From Actinomycetota bacterium (GTDB lineage Bacteria; Actinomycetota; Geothermincolia; Geothermincolales; RBG-13-55-18): a DNA stretch of 64,000 bases. Both the position numbers and the translations under genes were made by a program. Positions 44,908 to 55,159 of the stretch are shown piece by piece. How positions within the stretch are numbered: position 1 is the stretch's first letter; each line of letters begins with the position of its first letter. The notes under the pieces are model-generated. The model was not told where the DNA came from, searched no databases, and worked only from the letters and a program-made list of their open reading frames with translations. The stretch covers positions 1-64,000 of the forward strand of contig JAFGDU010000062.1 of the NCBI GenBank assembly GCA_016931915.1. Direction: 5' to 3'.

Positions 44908-46170
44908 TCACTCCGCTGACTCGAGCTGAGCCCTTCGCTCCTCTATGCCACGCACCTCGCTCAAGATGACCTGGCCCGGTTCTATTCCAGCGGGGACGCC
45001 CTCCATTATCCCCTTGATGAAATCCTCCGTGGTCCCAAGGGCTATACGGCCTCCGTTTCTTTCCTCTACTACTTCAACCAGAAAGCGGCGCAACCCTCCC
45101 CTGCACTCCTCGATATAACCAAGGCGCCACCTTTCGGCCAGTTTTCTCAGCTCTGCGGACCTGCTCTCAGCTGCTTTGCAGTCAAATTCGGCCCTCCTGC
45201 TCCATGCTCTTGTTCCTGGACGCGGTGAGAAGCGAAAAACGTGTACGCGCGACGGCCTCGCTTCCTCGAGCACCCCCAAGGTGCTCCGAAATGCCGCCTC
45301 GTCCTCACCGGGATAGCCCACGATGACCTCAGCGGTCAGGGCCGCGCCCGGCCAGATGTCGCGCAGCTTTCCGGCCATCTCCCTGTAATCAGATGCGCTG
45401 TATCCCCTTCCCATGTCGCGCAGTATCTTATCGTCCCCACTCTGCAGCGGAAGGTGGATATGGGGGCATACACGGTCTGATCCAGCCCATTCCTCCAGCC
45501 AGGTCGTGCGCAGGTCTTCGAGCTCTATTGAGCTCAACCTCACCCGGAATCCCGTGCCGGAGGAAAGGATCTCTCTAACAAGATAAGCCAGATCTTTGCC
45601 GGGACCTTGAGTATACCTGCCGAGGTTTATGCCGCAGAGTACGAGCTCGCGAACTCCTTTATCCGCACAGGCCTCCACCCCGTTCAATACCTCTTTCACC
45701 GCCCTTGATCTCTCCCCGCCCCTGGCAAGAGGTACAATGCAGTAGGAGCATGCGCGCTCGCATCCGTCCTGGACCTTGAGGAAAGCGCGCGCGCGGCGCG
45801 TATCCGGTTCGCGGTGCCCGCATCCTCCCCCACCCAGCAGGGAATCTATCTCCTCCAACCACCCGTCCTTGCGTCGATTCGGCAGAACACGTATCACCCC
45901 GGGCAATGCCTCCAGTTCGCGGGGGTTCACCTCTGCGTAACACCCCGCGGCGACAATCGCTCCGCCCCCGTTTCTCGCCAGCCAGCGGATGAGTTTGCGG
46001 CACTTGCGATCGCTCTCCGCCGTTACCGTACAGGTATTTACCACGCATAGTTCGGTCGCTTCCGCATGTCTTACAATGCTATGGCCTCTAGCCTGAAGGC
46101 CTGACTTCAGCTCTTCGCTTTCGGCCTGGTTCACCTTGCAACCGACGGTGAAAACCGCTACATCTGCCAT
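44908..46170 (-). CDS. mtaB: tRNA t6A37 methylthiotransferase MtaB
   Basis: 420 residues. Radical-SAM enzyme adding a methylthio group to t6A37. N-terminal UPF0004 cluster Cys are in VGCKVNQAE, NTCTVTAES and AAGCYAE; the radical-SAM motif is CERACSYC near residue 140. A C-terminal TRAM-like domain follows. MtaB rather than MiaB or RimO is inferred from the NTCTVT motif and length. ATG 46170 is preceded by GAGGGA; the longer open frame upstream overlaps rsmE. Confidence 0.9.
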   Translation of the reverse strand: MADVAVFTVGCKVNQAESEELKSGLQARGHSIVRHAEATELCVVNTCTVTAESDRKCRKLIRWLARNGGGAIVAAGCYAEVNPRELEALPGVIRVLPNRRKDGWLEEIDSLLGGGGCGHREPDTRRARAFLKVQDGCERACSYCIVPLARGGERSRAVKEVLNGVEACADKGVRELVLCGINLGRYTQGPGKDLAYLVREILSSGTGFRVRLSSIELEDLRTTWLEEWAGSDRVCPHIHLPLQSGDDKILRDMGRGYSASDYREMAGKLRDIWPGAALTAEVIVGYPGEDEAAFRSTLGVLEEARPSRVHVFRFSPRPGTRAWSRRAEFDCKAAESRSAELRKLAERWRLGYIEECRGGLRRFLVEVVEERNGGRIALGTTEDFIKGIMEGVPAGIEPGQVILSEVRGIEERRAQLESAE

Positions 46171-46178
46171 ATCGTCCC

Positions 46179-46907
46179 TCACAGCAACCCGAAATGGCTC
46201 CTGGCCGCGGCCAGGAGCACCATACCCGCCGTCTCCGTTCTCAGCACCGTCTGTCCCAGGGTTACGGGACGGGCGCCTTCCGCAAGCAGCTCGCATCTCT
46301 CAGTGGAGGAGAATCCTCCCTCCGGCCCGATCGCAAGTCCGAGCTCAGCGGGATCCTCCCCATCCAGGGCTACGCTTGGACGCTCGCCGCCGGTTTCATC
46401 CGCCATGATCGCCATTTCCGTTCTCCCGATCTTTTCCAGGAGGTCCGGCCAGCTGCAAACCTCTCCTACTTCAGGAAGGTACGGTCTTCCCGCCACGCGC
46501 GAGGATTCCTCTGCTATCCTGCACCATCTCTTGTGCCGCCTGTTAACGTTGTGGTCCATTGGCCGGGAACGGGAACAGCAAAACGGAACAACGGCGGCCG
46601 CCCCCAACTCCACGCTCCATTGCACCACCGCGTCCATCTTATTGCCCTGCGGGAGAGCCTGATAGAGTATCATGCGCGGCCGCTCCTCCTCCACGCGGTA
46701 TACTTCTCCAACCACGATAGACGTGTATGTGGACGATATCTCGAGTATAGAGCCGTTCGCCACGCCCCCCATGCCGTCCATCAGCTGCAGCGACTGTCCC
46801 TTACGCATTCTAAGAACCCGGCTCAGATGATGGTGGTAAGCGCCATCCAGGCGCAATCTCCCCTCGCCTATTTCCGCTGGGTCAACGTAGAACTTTGCCG
46901 TGGTCAA
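46179..46907 (-). CDS. rsmE: 16S rRNA m3U1498 methyltransferase
   Basis: 242 residues. N-terminal PUA-like domain then a SPOUT knot. Diagnostic strings are HHLSRVLRM, IGPEGGFS and LGQTVLRTETAG at the C-terminal knot. TTG 46907 overlaps the dnaJ stop (TTGA) with GAGGA upstream, so it is coupled to dnaJ. Confidence 0.94.
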   Translation of the reverse strand: MTTAKFYVDPAEIGEGRLRLDGAYHHHLSRVLRMRKGQSLQLMDGMGGVANGSILEISSTYTSIVVGEVYRVEEERPRMILYQALPQGNKMDAVVQWSVELGAAAVVPFCCSRSRPMDHNVNRRHKRWCRIAEESSRVAGRPYLPEVGEVCSWPDLLEKIGRTEMAIMADETGGERPSVALDGEDPAELGLAIGPEGGFSSTERCELLAEGARPVTLGQTVLRTETAGMVLLAAARSHFGLL

Positions 46908-48010
46908 GAGGTCCTCATCGCCTTACGCAGGCGTTCTATCATCCCCGGCGCATCCTTTTTCTGGGACTCGATGCGCTGGTATTCCTTGAGCAGCCGCTTC
47001 TGTTCAGCGTTCAGTTTGCGCGGTACCTTCACCTCCAGCGTGAGGAAGAGATCGCCCTTGGAACGCGCATGCACTTCGGGCATTCCCTTTCCGCGCAGCT
47101 TGAATACATCGCCCGGTTGGCTTCCAGCTGGAATATGCAGCCTCTCTTCCCCGTTCAAAGTGGGTATCTCGATATCCGTTCCGAGTGCGGCCTCGGATAT
47201 GTCTACGCTTACCAGAGCATGCAGGTCACTGCCGTGGCGCGAGAAAGTATCGTGCTCGCTCACTCGTACCTCTACGTAAAGGTCGCCCTGCGCTCCACCC
47301 CTGTGTCCCGCTTCACCGCGGCCGGTTATGCGCATGCGATCACCGTCGTCCACTCCAGCAGGGATCGACACCTCCAGTTCGTCTATGATCCGCCTTGATC
47401 CCCTTCCCTCGCAGTCGGGGCACGGATGGGTGTTTATCTCACCGCTACCGCCGCAGCGCTGGCAGGAAACCGTCGAGGTGAAACTGCCCAGGTTACTGCG
47501 CCTCGTACGGGTGGACATCCCTTCGCCACCGCAATCCGGGCAAAGATCGTGTTCGTATCCCTTCTCCAGGCCCGTGCCCCCGCAAGCGGAGCATACATCG
47601 TTTCTCGGTATCTCGATGGAACGTACGGTTCCTTCAAAAGCCTCCTGCAGCGTTATCTCCAGCGTGTAGAGCAGATCGCGCCCCCGCTGGGGGGCACGGG
47701 AAGTGCGGGTCTGGCCACGCCCGAAGAAGAGGTTGAAAATGTCACCGAAAGGGCTCGAGAATCCCTCGAAACCTCGATCGAAAAGTGAGGCAGCGGGCCC
47801 CTCCTCGCCGAAAAGGTCGTATCTTCTCCTCCTCTCGGGGTCGCTCAAGATCTCGTATGCTTCGTTTATCTCCTTGAAACGAGCCCCCATATCATCGCCT
47901 TCAACACTTACGTCAGGGTGATGCTGCCTCGCCAGTTGCCGGTAAGCACGCTTTATCTCCTCCTGAGAAGCGCTCCTGGTCACGCCCAGAACCTCGTAAT
48001 AATCCTTCAT
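46904..48010 (-). CDS. dnaJ: Chaperone DnaJ
   Basis: 368 residues. J domain (residues 1-70) with HPD at about 31-33; a Gly/Phe region (FGDIFNLFFGRG); four CxxCxGxG repeats (CSACGGTG, CPDCGGEG, CQRCGGSG, CPDCEGRG); and C-terminal substrate-binding domains. A type I DnaJ. ATG 48010 is 20 bases downstream of hrcA, so it is expected under CIRCE/HrcA control. No dnaK or grpE is in the window, so this is likely a DnaJ2-type copy. Confidence 0.96.
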   Translation of the reverse strand: MKDYYEVLGVTRSASQEEIKRAYRQLARQHHPDVSVEGDDMGARFKEINEAYEILSDPERRRRYDLFGEEGPAASLFDRGFEGFSSPFGDIFNLFFGRGQTRTSRAPQRGRDLLYTLEITLQEAFEGTVRSIEIPRNDVCSACGGTGLEKGYEHDLCPDCGGEGMSTRTRRSNLGSFTSTVSCQRCGGSGEINTHPCPDCEGRGSRRIIDELEVSIPAGVDDGDRMRITGRGEAGHRGGAQGDLYVEVRVSEHDTFSRHGSDLHALVSVDISEAALGTDIEIPTLNGEERLHIPAGSQPGDVFKLRGKGMPEVHARSKGDLFLTLEVKVPRKLNAEQKRLLKEYQRIESQKKDAPGMIERLRKAMRTS

Positions 48011-48030
48011 GGTTTCCCCACGTTATTCCC

Positions 48031-49059
48031 TCATCCCTTGAGCATATCCAGAGTACGGCTCAGGGATTTTGCGATGAAGTCGACCGTCGGTATCACCCTG
48101 GCATAATCCATGCGCGTAGGGCCGAGAACGCTCACCGTGCCGACCATCTCCTCCTTGATGGCATAAGGGGTCGCTACCAGGCTGAACGACTGCAGTTCCT
48201 CGTAGATGTTCTCGTCGCCTATGCGTATAAGCGTCTCCTTGGAACCCAGGGCTTCCCCCAGCATGTTGAGGAGAAAATACTGCTCCTCGAAGTGTTTCAA
48301 CAGGTCCTCGATCCTCTTCGCCCCATCATCATCGAGGTAACGCAGAAGGTTGACCGTGCCCCCAACGAAGACCTTCTCGTATTCTTCCTCGGAGAGAATA
48401 TCCCTGATGACGTCGACCACCTTCACGGCGAGCTGCGGGGATTTCAGGGTATCGATTTCGGGACTCTTGGAGAGATCCGCGATCTCGGCCAGCCCCTTAC
48501 CCTGCAGGCTGCGGTTCATAAAGGTCTGGACCTCCTCGAGATCGTCGCCTGAATCCATGCCCTTGATGTCTATGAGCTTCTTCTCGACACGGCCGGTATC
48601 GGTGATGATCACCAGGAGTATGATATCCTCCGCCAGGTTCACGAGGTCCACGTGCTTTATGGTGTTGCGCCGCAGTCGCGGGGCTATGACCATCGCCGCT
48701 GCGCTGGTAAGCCGGGAAAGCAGGGTGCTCGTTTCCTGCAGCAGGTTTTCCAGTTCCTTCGTTTTCTGTGAGAAGAGGGTGTGAATAGCCTCCTTTTCCT
48801 CCTCGCGCAGGCGGGTGCGACCGCTGAGGCTGTCGACGTAAAAACGGTACCCGAGGTCCGTTGGCAACCTCCCAGCCGAGGTATGGGGCTGGTAGAGGTA
48901 TCCCATACCCTCTAGCTTGCTCAACTCGTTACGTATGGTCGCTGCGCTGACGCCGAGGTTGAGGCTGGCCGCAAGGGACTTCGACCCCACGGGCGTACCA
49001 GTGGTGATGTACCTGTACACCACGGCTTTCAAAATCTTCTGTTGTCTTTTATCAAGCAT
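48031..49059 (-). CDS. hrcA: Heat-shock repressor HrcA
   Basis: 342 residues. N-terminal winged helix (RQQKILKAVVYRYITTGTPV then LAASLNLGVSAATIRNELSK), then the HrcA dimerisation/GAF-like domains with GPTRMDYARVIPTVDFIA near the C-terminus. Represses its own operon by binding CIRCE. ATG 49059 directly touches the CIRCE element; the ribosome binding site lies in the CIRCE spacer. Confidence 0.96.
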   Translation of the reverse strand: MLDKRQQKILKAVVYRYITTGTPVGSKSLAASLNLGVSAATIRNELSKLEGMGYLYQPHTSAGRLPTDLGYRFYVDSLSGRTRLREEEKEAIHTLFSQKTKELENLLQETSTLLSRLTSAAAMVIAPRLRRNTIKHVDLVNLAEDIILLVIITDTGRVEKKLIDIKGMDSGDDLEEVQTFMNRSLQGKGLAEIADLSKSPEIDTLKSPQLAVKVVDVIRDILSEEEYEKVFVGGTVNLLRYLDDDGAKRIEDLLKHFEEQYFLLNMLGEALGSKETLIRIGDENIYEELQSFSLVATPYAIKEEMVGTVSVLGPTRMDYARVIPTVDFIAKSLSRTLDMLKG

Positions 49060-49086
49060 TTAGCACTCTCCTCCTTAGAGTGCTAC
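49060..49086 (-). promoter_or_regulatory. CIRCE operator overlapping the hrcA ribosome binding site
   Basis: Plus strand TTAGCACTC, nine-base spacer, GAGTGCTAC: the 9-9-9 CIRCE inverted repeat with one mismatch at the outer end. On the minus strand the spacer is TAAGGAGGA, containing the hrcA Shine-Dalgarno. The element ends right before the ATG at 49059. Confidence 0.95.
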
Positions 49087-49096
49087 CCCATAATAA

Positions 49097-49125
49097 ATTA
49101 TCGGGTCCCGCACATCCTGCGTCAA
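49097..49125 (-). promoter_or_regulatory. Sigma-70-type promoter of the hrcA operon
   Basis: Minus-strand -35 TTGACG (49125-49120), exactly 17-base spacer, -10 GATAAT (49102-49097). Each matches five of six consensus positions. The -35 contains the hemW stop codon. Transcription would begin near 49090, just before CIRCE. Confidence 0.8.
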
Positions 49126-50231
49126 GCGGGCATAAGCCTGACGATCAACGCGTTGGAGACCAGCATCCCGCGCTCCGTAAGGCGCACCCGGCCCCCGTCT
49201 CTGGCCATAAACCCTTCCTTCTCCATCTCGTACAGCTCACTATCCTTGCTGACCAGACCGGCCAGCTCAATACCACGGGAAGTCCTCAATCCCAGCATAA
49301 TCTCCTCTGCGAGCTCTTCCTTTTCTGCGAGTACCTCGCACGCTGCGACAGCCAGCTCCCCCTTCGCAAGCGCGCGTGCGTACGCAAGGATCGACTCAAG
49401 GTTATGGAAACGGTACTTCCCCAGCAAGGAATGGGCACCGGCGCCGATCCCCAGGTATTCCTCCCTCTCCCAGTAGGCAAGGTTATGCCTGCCGTGATGG
49501 CCGGGCAGGGAGAAATTAGAGATCTCGTAATGCTCGTAGCCCCTCGCCCGCAGCATCCCCGAGGCGGCCAGGTACTGCTCCGCCACCTCCTCCTCATCCG
49601 GTAACGTTATCTCGCCGCTGGCGACGGCATGCGCAAGGCGTGTACTTCCCGCCAGGGTGAGAGCGTACATGCTCAGGTGATGTACCCCCATCGCCAGTAC
49701 CTCGTTCAGGCACTCCAGCAGGGTCTCGGCATCCATACCCGGTAAGCCGTAGAGCAGGTCAACGGATACCGAAGCCGCGCCACAACCAAGTGCATGCCTC
49801 ATGGCCATCCTCGCCGCCGCGGCATCGTGAGCTCTGCCCAGAAGGGAAAGCTGCCGGTCGGAGAGTGACTGTACTCCTATACTGATACGGTTCACGCCCC
49901 CCGCACGGGCGGCAGCGTAATCCCCTCGATCCCAGGTAGCCGGGTTGACCTCCGCGGTAACCTCAGTCGAATCGTGCAGATAGAAACGGGATCCCACCTC
50001 TTCCAGCAGAGACGATAGCTCGCTTCCGCTCAGGACGGAAGGCGTCCCTCCACCAAGATATATCGAGTCCAGCCACCTGTCTTCTCCATTCAACATACAC
50101 GCCCATGCCTCAAGCTCCCTCAGCAGGGCACGCATGTAAGCATGCCTCGTTCGCCGGCTGGCTACCCGCGAGTTGAAGTCGCAATACGAGCAGCGTGAGA
50201 CGCAGAAAGGCCAGTGAATATATATCCTCAT
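49122..50231 (-). CDS. hemW: Radical-SAM heme chaperone HemW-like
   Basis: 369 residues. The radical-SAM motif is CVSRCSYC, with IYIHWPFC just before; then [18 protein letters not shown] and [15 protein letters not shown]. Lacks the N-terminal extra region of HemN, so it is HemW-like rather than coproporphyrinogen oxidase. ATG 50231 overlaps the lepA stop (ATGA). The open frame upstream into lepA is a shadow. Confidence 0.92.
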   Translation of the reverse strand: MRIYIHWPFCVSRCSYCDFNSRVASRRTRHAYMRALLRELEAWACMLNGEDRWLDSIYLGGGTPSVLSGSELSSLLEEVGSRFYLHDSTEVTAEVNPATWDRGDYAAARAGGVNRISIGVQSLSDRQLSLLGRAHDAAAARMAMRHALGCGAASVSVDLLYGLPGMDAETLLECLNEVLAMGVHHLSMYALTLAGSTRLAHAVASGEITLPDEEEVAEQYLAASGMLRARGYEHYEISNFSLPGHHGRHNLAYWEREEYLGIGAGAHSLLGKYRFHNLESILAYARALAKGELAVAACEVLAEKEELAEEIMLGLRTSRGIELAGLVSKDSELYEMEKEGFMARDGGRVRLTERGMLVSNALIVRLMPA

Positions 50232-52042
50232 CTGCCGACTTCCTCCCGGGTGACCCTCAATGCGGATATGAAAGCTTCCTGGGGTATTTCCACTTTGCCC
50301 ACCATCTTCATGCGCTTCTTGCCCTCTTTCTGCTTCTGCAGAAGCTTTTTCTTCCTGGTGACGTCTCCCCCATAGCACTTTGCGAGGACATCTTTGCGTT
50401 TCGCCTTTATGGTTTCCCGCGCTACGATGCGTCCGCCTATGGCCGCCTGCAACGGAACGTCGAACAATTGCCGCGGTATCAGCTCGCGCAATTTCTGCGT
50501 AATGCGCCGGCCGTAATCGTAGGCGCGGCTCCTCTCGACGATGGACGAGAAGGCATCTACAGGTTCGCCGTTTATCAGGATATCCAGCTTCACGAGGTTT
50601 CCGGGCAGGAAGCCGATATACTCGTAATCGAGGGACGCATAACCCCGGCTGCGCGATTTCAGCTGATCGTAGAAGTCGACTACGATTTCCGCCAGAGGCA
50701 GACGACAACGGATCTCAACACGCCGGCTTGAAAGATAGATCATGTCCTGGTATGTTCCGCGCCTTTCCTTGACCATCTCGAGCATGGCGCCCATGTGGTC
50801 TGGCGGAACGAGTATTGTGGCCTGTACGTAAGGTTCCCTGACCTCGCCGACCATTCCCATGTCCGGCATATCCGAGGGATTGCGTACGCTGATAACCTCA
50901 CCATCCCTCAGCTCTACCTCGTAGACGACGTTGGGAGCCGTTATCACCAGATCCAGGCCGTACTCCCTCTCCAGGCGCTCCTGTACGATCTCCAGGTGCA
51001 GCAGCCCCAGGAAGCCGCACCTGAAACCGAACCCCAGCGCCCTTGACGTCTCCTTCGCGAAGGTGAAGGCGGCGTCGTTGAGCTTGAACCTGTCCAGGGC
51101 CTCGTTGAGGTCGCTGAAGTCATCCGAATCAACCGGATATATCCCCGCAAACACCATGGGCTTCGGATCCTGATAGCCGGGCAGCGGCTCGGAGGCAGGT
51201 AAATCCTTGCCGGTGATCGTATCCCCGACCTTGATGCGGGTAACGTCCTTTATGCCGGTGATAATGTATCCGACATCGCCCGCCTCCAGTGCTTCACAGG
51301 AGATCATATCCGGGGAGAAATACCCTACCTCATCTATCTCGGCCGTGGTCCTGTTGGCCATGAAGCGTATCTTCATCCCCTTTCTCACCACCCCTTCCTT
51401 GACGCGCACGAAGGCGATCACGCCACGGTAGAGGTCATAGGCGGAATCGAACACCAGCGCACGCAGGGGAAGATCGTCCTCGCCCAGCGGTGGAGGGACG
51501 CGCCTGACGATCTCCTCGAGTAGTCTCTCCACGCCCTCCCCGGTCTTCGCGGAAACGGCAAGCACTTCGGAGATATCTACGCCGAGCAGGTCTGCGATCT
51601 CCATGGTGGACTCCTCGTGGTCGGCGGAGGGAAGGTCTATCTTGTTTACCACGGGGATGATCGACAAGCCCGCTTCCACTGCAAGGTAAGCATTGCCTAC
51701 CGTCTGCGCTTCGACGCCCTGGGACGCATCGACCAGAAGCACCGCCCCCTCGCATGCTGCCAGGCTGCGCGAGACCTCGTATGAGAAATCCACGTGGCCC
51801 GGCGTATCGATAAGGTTGAGGCGGTGGTCTCCCTGGCCTGCGGGAACATACTGCATGCGTACTGCCTGGGCTTTAATGGTGATCCCCCGTTCGCGCTCCA
51901 GCTCCATGCGGTCGAGGTACTGCTCGGCCATCTTCTGGCGCGGTACGGTATCGGTTATCTCCAGGAATCTGTCTGCCAGGGTAGATTTACCGTGATCTAT
52001 ATGGGCGATTATGCAGAAATTCCTTATCCGGTTTTTATTCAT
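50228..52042 (-). CDS. lepA: Elongation factor 4 (LepA)
   Basis: 604 residues. Ribosome-associated GTPase. G1 is [10 protein letters not shown]3 DTPGH, G4 NKID; C-terminal LepA-specific domain includes [23 protein letters not shown] 52042 has GAGGTG about eight bases upstream; a longer frame begins ten codons earlier. Together with hemW and rpsT it follows the usual order for the rpsT/lepA/hemW region. Confidence 0.96.
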   Translation of the reverse strand: MNKNRIRNFCIIAHIDHGKSTLADRFLEITDTVPRQKMAEQYLDRMELERERGITIKAQAVRMQYVPAGQGDHRLNLIDTPGHVDFSYEVSRSLAACEGAVLLVDASQGVEAQTVGNAYLAVEAGLSIIPVVNKIDLPSADHEESTMEIADLLGVDISEVLAVSAKTGEGVERLLEEIVRRVPPPLGEDDLPLRALVFDSAYDLYRGVIAFVRVKEGVVRKGMKIRFMANRTTAEIDEVGYFSPDMISCEALEAGDVGYIITGIKDVTRIKVGDTITGKDLPASEPLPGYQDPKPMVFAGIYPVDSDDFSDLNEALDRFKLNDAAFTFAKETSRALGFGFRCGFLGLLHLEIVQERLEREYGLDLVITAPNVVYEVELRDGEVISVRNPSDMPDMGMVGEVREPYVQATILVPPDHMGAMLEMVKERRGTYQDMIYLSSRRVEIRCRLPLAEIVVDFYDQLKSRSRGYASLDYEYIGFLPGNLVKLDILINGEPVDAFSSIVERSRAYDYGRRITQKLRELIPRQLFDVPLQAAIGGRIVARETIKAKRKDVLAKCYGGDVTRKKKLLQKQKEGKKRMKMVGKVEIPQEAFISALRVTREEVGR

Positions 52043-52103
52043 TCTATATACACCTCGGTAATTATCGCACAATCCCCAAACGTCTGAGCAACAACGCCCG
52101 ACA

Positions 52104-52180
52104 GATTGCCATCGCGTAAGCTAGCCTTTTCGCGAAGCGAAAAGGCGTATTGCGAGGAGTCCGCGATGCGGCAAGCCCGA
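52104..52180. repeat. Dispersed hairpin repeat, copy 1
   Basis: Matches 63889-63964 over about 75 bases: GCATCGCG, a hairpin, then CGTAT, CGAGGAG and GCAAGCC. The hairpin is CCTTTTCGC-GAA-GCGAAAAGG (52125-52145), a 9-bp stem with a GAA loop. A second GAA-loop hairpin, CCCGGC-GAA-GCCGGG, is at 52238-52252. Lies in the 312-base gap between lepA and rpsT. Confidence 0.75.
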
Positions 52181-52316
52181 TTGAGTAATACGTTTCGAAA
52201 GTGAATCCCTCTGATGCGACGGTGTCCAGTCGCCAGTCCCGGCGAAGCCGGGCCTGGCCTGGCACGTGTACGAGCTTTAATGCATCCGCCTATGGCATGG
52301 CCACCACGGTATATGC

Positions 52317-52322
52317 TACAAT
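52317..52322 (+). promoter_or_regulatory. Possible -10 element of rpsT
   Basis: TACAAT 33 bases before the rpsT start codon, a good -10 match in the right place. No convincing -35 is seen upstream. Confidence 0.35.
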
Positions 52323-52354
52323 TTCCCCTGTTTGATGAAAGGAGGAGAAGGCTT

Positions 52355-52618
52355 TTGCCCAATATAAAGCAGCAGGAAAAACGCATGAGGCAGGCGGAGA
52401 AGAGGCGCTTGCGCAACAAGTCTCGCAAGTCTGAGATACGGACTTATGTCAAGCGTTTCGAGGAAGCCCTGCAACGTGGAGACCGCGAAGAGAGCGAGGC
52501 ATATCTCGGCATGGCGATACGGGCCTTGGACAAGGCCGCCAGCGACGGTATAATCCATAAAAACAACGCCGCCAACCGCAAGTCCCGGTTGATGCACAAG
52601 TACAACCAGGCTCCCTGA
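52355..52618 (+). CDS. rpsT: 30S ribosomal protein S20
   Basis: 87 residues, normal length. Basic helical bundle: NIKQQEKRMRQAEKRRLRNK at the start and IHKNNAANRKSRLMHKYN at the end are typical. The start is TTG 52355, nine bases after GGAGG; as in some other bacteria S20 begins with a non-AUG start, which allows autoregulation. Terminator follows 25 bases later. Confidence 0.95.
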   Translation: MPNIKQQEKRMRQAEKRRLRNKSRKSEIRTYVKRFEEALQRGDREESEAYLGMAIRALDKAASDGIIHKNNAANRKSRLMHKYNQAP

Positions 52619-52642
52619 CCGGCCCATTTGAATAACACATAG

Positions 52643-52670
52643 AGCCCCCAGCCGGGGGGCTTTATATTTG
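52643..52670 (+). terminator. Intrinsic terminator of rpsT
   Basis: AGCCCCC pairs with GGGGGCT (52643-52649 with 52655-52661) around a five-base loop and is followed by an AT-rich T-tract with T2-A-T-A-T3. It lies between the convergent rpsT and pheT genes. Confidence 0.85.
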
Positions 52671-52732
52671 TGATAAGGTGAATCTCCTGATACCCGCGAC
52701 GATAGCAACGGCCGCAGGGGGCGAGTGGTCGT

Positions 52733-55147
52733 TCAGCGCAAACGAGCCCCGAACCTCGTTGCAAGAGCCTTTATGATGCCCTCGTAGGCGGATCTAACCT
52801 CCTGGTCCTTGAGCGTGCGGTCAAGCGCGTAGAAGGACAGGGCGTATGCAAGGCTCTTCTCTCCTTCGTCGAGCTGTTCGCCGCGGTAGAGATCGAAGAG
52901 CCTCACCTCGCGCAGGAGTTCGCCCCCGACCGCGCGTATCGTCTGCTCCACCTCCAGGGAATCCACGCTCTCAGCGACTACGACCGCCATGTCCATATGG
53001 ATGGCGGGGAAGCGCGGAATCTCCTCATAAGGCGAAAGAACTTGCGCGGCGGTGACTATCGCCGCCAGATCCAGCTCCATGACACACGTGTTCTCCGGCA
53101 GGTCGATCTCCGACGCTATGCGAGGATGCAGCAGTCCCAGGCAACCTGCATCCACATCGCCCACGCGGGCTACGCATGATTGCGATGGATGAAGGAACGG
53201 CAAACCCTCCCGGCGCAGTGACCAGTCCTTGATATGAAGCGCTCTCATGAGTCCTTCCATAATACCTTTGCAGGTGAAGAAACCGACCTCTTCGGCCTCC
53301 CTGTCCCACTGCTTCGGAAGCCATTTTCCAGCCAGAATACACCCCAGCCTGAGTGGTTCTTGTGGCAGCTTCTCTCCAGCCATGGGGATAAAGACCCGTC
53401 CCGTCTCGAAGAGGTGTATGTCCATTATCCGCCGGTTGAGGTTGAAGCATGCCGAGCCCAGTAGACCCGGAAGCAGCGACGGCCGCATGATCGATGTCTC
53501 CTCGCTGACGGGATTGCGCAATATGGCCTGTTTGGGCGTGATGAATCTCCTGTCGGGGTCGAGGACATCCAGCCAGCGTGGAGATATGAACGCCATGGTA
53601 ATTGCCTCATGAAGTCCCATACCCACCATGATGCCAGCGATCTCGCGCCGCGTTCTCTGTTCCCGCGTAAGCGCACCTATGTTATGTGACGACAGCGGAA
53701 GCGTCGCTGGTATACGGTCGTAACCGTACAGGCGGGCAACCTCTTCCACCAGGTCGATCTCCCTTTCCAGGTCCGGCCTGAATGTAGGCACCTCCACCTC
53801 TACAGTTGTCTCCTCCCCGTCGCCGCCTATCTCGAGCACCTTCAAATCTATCGAGCTCAGCAATGAGGCTGCATCATCTCCCTCGAGGGGTACTCCGATC
53901 AATGCTGATGTACGCTTCATCCTTATGCACAGACGCACCGGCTCGATCATGCGGGCGCGTACGTCCACCGCACCCGGCCTCACGGCTCCACCGGCAAGGG
54001 TATGCATAAGATATGCCGCACGGTCTGCTGCTAGCACGCATCCGTTCGGATCCACCCCCCTCTCGAAACGGTACGACGCCTCCGAGGGGAGATCCTGAAC
54101 CCTCGCCGTGCGCATTATGTTAGCCGGTTCGAAATGCGCCGATTCGAGCAATACCTTGGTGGTAGCGTCTCCGACCTCGGTATGTTCGCCGCCCATAACC
54201 CCCGCCAGCGCGATAGGTCCGGAAGGATCGCATATGAGCAGGTCATCTTTGGTCAGCACCCTCTCTATTCCATCGAGGGTGGTCATCCTTTCACCTTCAG
54301 CCGCCCTTCTTACGATGATGTGGCCGCCGGCTACCAGATCGTAGTCAAAGGCGTGCAGTGGCTGACCGAGCTCCAGCATGACGTAGTTCGTCACATCCAC
54401 TATGTTGCTGATGGGGCGCACTCCTGCAGCCTGGAGCCTGCGCCTCATCCACCAGGGTGACGTGCCGGTATTCACACCGTCTATGACCCTGGCTACATAG
54501 CGGGAGCAGAGGTCACCATCGACTATCTCGATTTGTACCTCCTCTGCGGCGGAAACCCCGCCTTCATCGAGGCGGAAAACTGGCCTCCTCAGCTTCTGGC
54601 CGGTAAGCGCCGCCACCTCCCTCGCCACTCCGAGCATATACAGGCAGTCCGGGCGATTGGGGGTGATCTCGAGATCCAGTACGGTATCACGCGTACCCAG
54701 AGCATCCGCCAGGTTCTCTCCCGCCGAAGCCCCTTCCTCCAGCACCATTATCCCCGCTGCATCTTCGGATATGCCCAACTCTCTCTCGGAGAGGAGCATG
54801 CCACGCGATGTGACCCCCCTTATCGCCGCCTCCGCTATCACCGTTCCGTCGGGCAGCCTGCTTCCGGGAATGGCTACGGGAGAAAATATCCCCGCCCTCA
54901 CGTTAGGGGCTCCGCAAACGATATCGACGACCTCGCTCCCCAGGTCCACACGGCACAGGGAGAGCCGGTCGGCTGAGGGGTGGCGGCTGACCTCAACAAC
55001 CCGCCCTACGATGTAATCCTCGTACTCCGCGCCCAGATTCTCTATGCCATCCACCGCGGTTCCTGAGTTGGTCAGCAGCTCCGCCAGTTCCTCGGGACCC
55101 TTGACCAGGTCGACATATTCCGCAAGCCATTGCAGTGAAACACGCAT
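52733..55147 (-). CDS. pheT: Phenylalanyl-tRNA synthetase beta subunit
   Basis: 804 residues, full bacterial length. N-terminal tRNA-binding OB domain (about 40-150), B3/B4 region with the editing site, B5 domain (RPDLEREIDLVEEVARLYGY near residue 470) and C-terminal anticodon-binding FDX-ACB domain. ATG 55147 follows GGAGG at eight bases. 12 bases downstream of pheS; forms the alpha2beta2 enzyme with it. Confidence 0.96.
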   Translation of the reverse strand: MRVSLQWLAEYVDLVKGPEELAELLTNSGTAVDGIENLGAEYEDYIVGRVVEVSRHPSADRLSLCRVDLGSEVVDIVCGAPNVRAGIFSPVAIPGSRLPDGTVIAEAAIRGVTSRGMLLSERELGISEDAAGIMVLEEGASAGENLADALGTRDTVLDLEITPNRPDCLYMLGVAREVAALTGQKLRRPVFRLDEGGVSAAEEVQIEIVDGDLCSRYVARVIDGVNTGTSPWWMRRRLQAAGVRPISNIVDVTNYVMLELGQPLHAFDYDLVAGGHIIVRRAAEGERMTTLDGIERVLTKDDLLICDPSGPIALAGVMGGEHTEVGDATTKVLLESAHFEPANIMRTARVQDLPSEASYRFERGVDPNGCVLAADRAAYLMHTLAGGAVRPGAVDVRARMIEPVRLCIRMKRTSALIGVPLEGDDAASLLSSIDLKVLEIGGDGEETTVEVEVPTFRPDLEREIDLVEEVARLYGYDRIPATLPLSSHNIGALTREQRTRREIAGIMVGMGLHEAITMAFISPRWLDVLDPDRRFITPKQAILRNPVSEETSIMRPSLLPGLLGSACFNLNRRIMDIHLFETGRVFIPMAGEKLPQEPLRLGCILAGKWLPKQWDREAEEVGFFTCKGIMEGLMRALHIKDWSLRREGLPFLHPSQSCVARVGDVDAGCLGLLHPRIASEIDLPENTCVMELDLAAIVTAAQVLSPYEEIPRFPAIHMDMAVVVAESVDSLEVEQTIRAVGGELLREVRLFDLYRGEQLDEGEKSLAYALSFYALDRTLKDQEVRSAYEGIIKALATRFGARLR

Positions 55148-55159
55148 GCAGGTCGCCTC

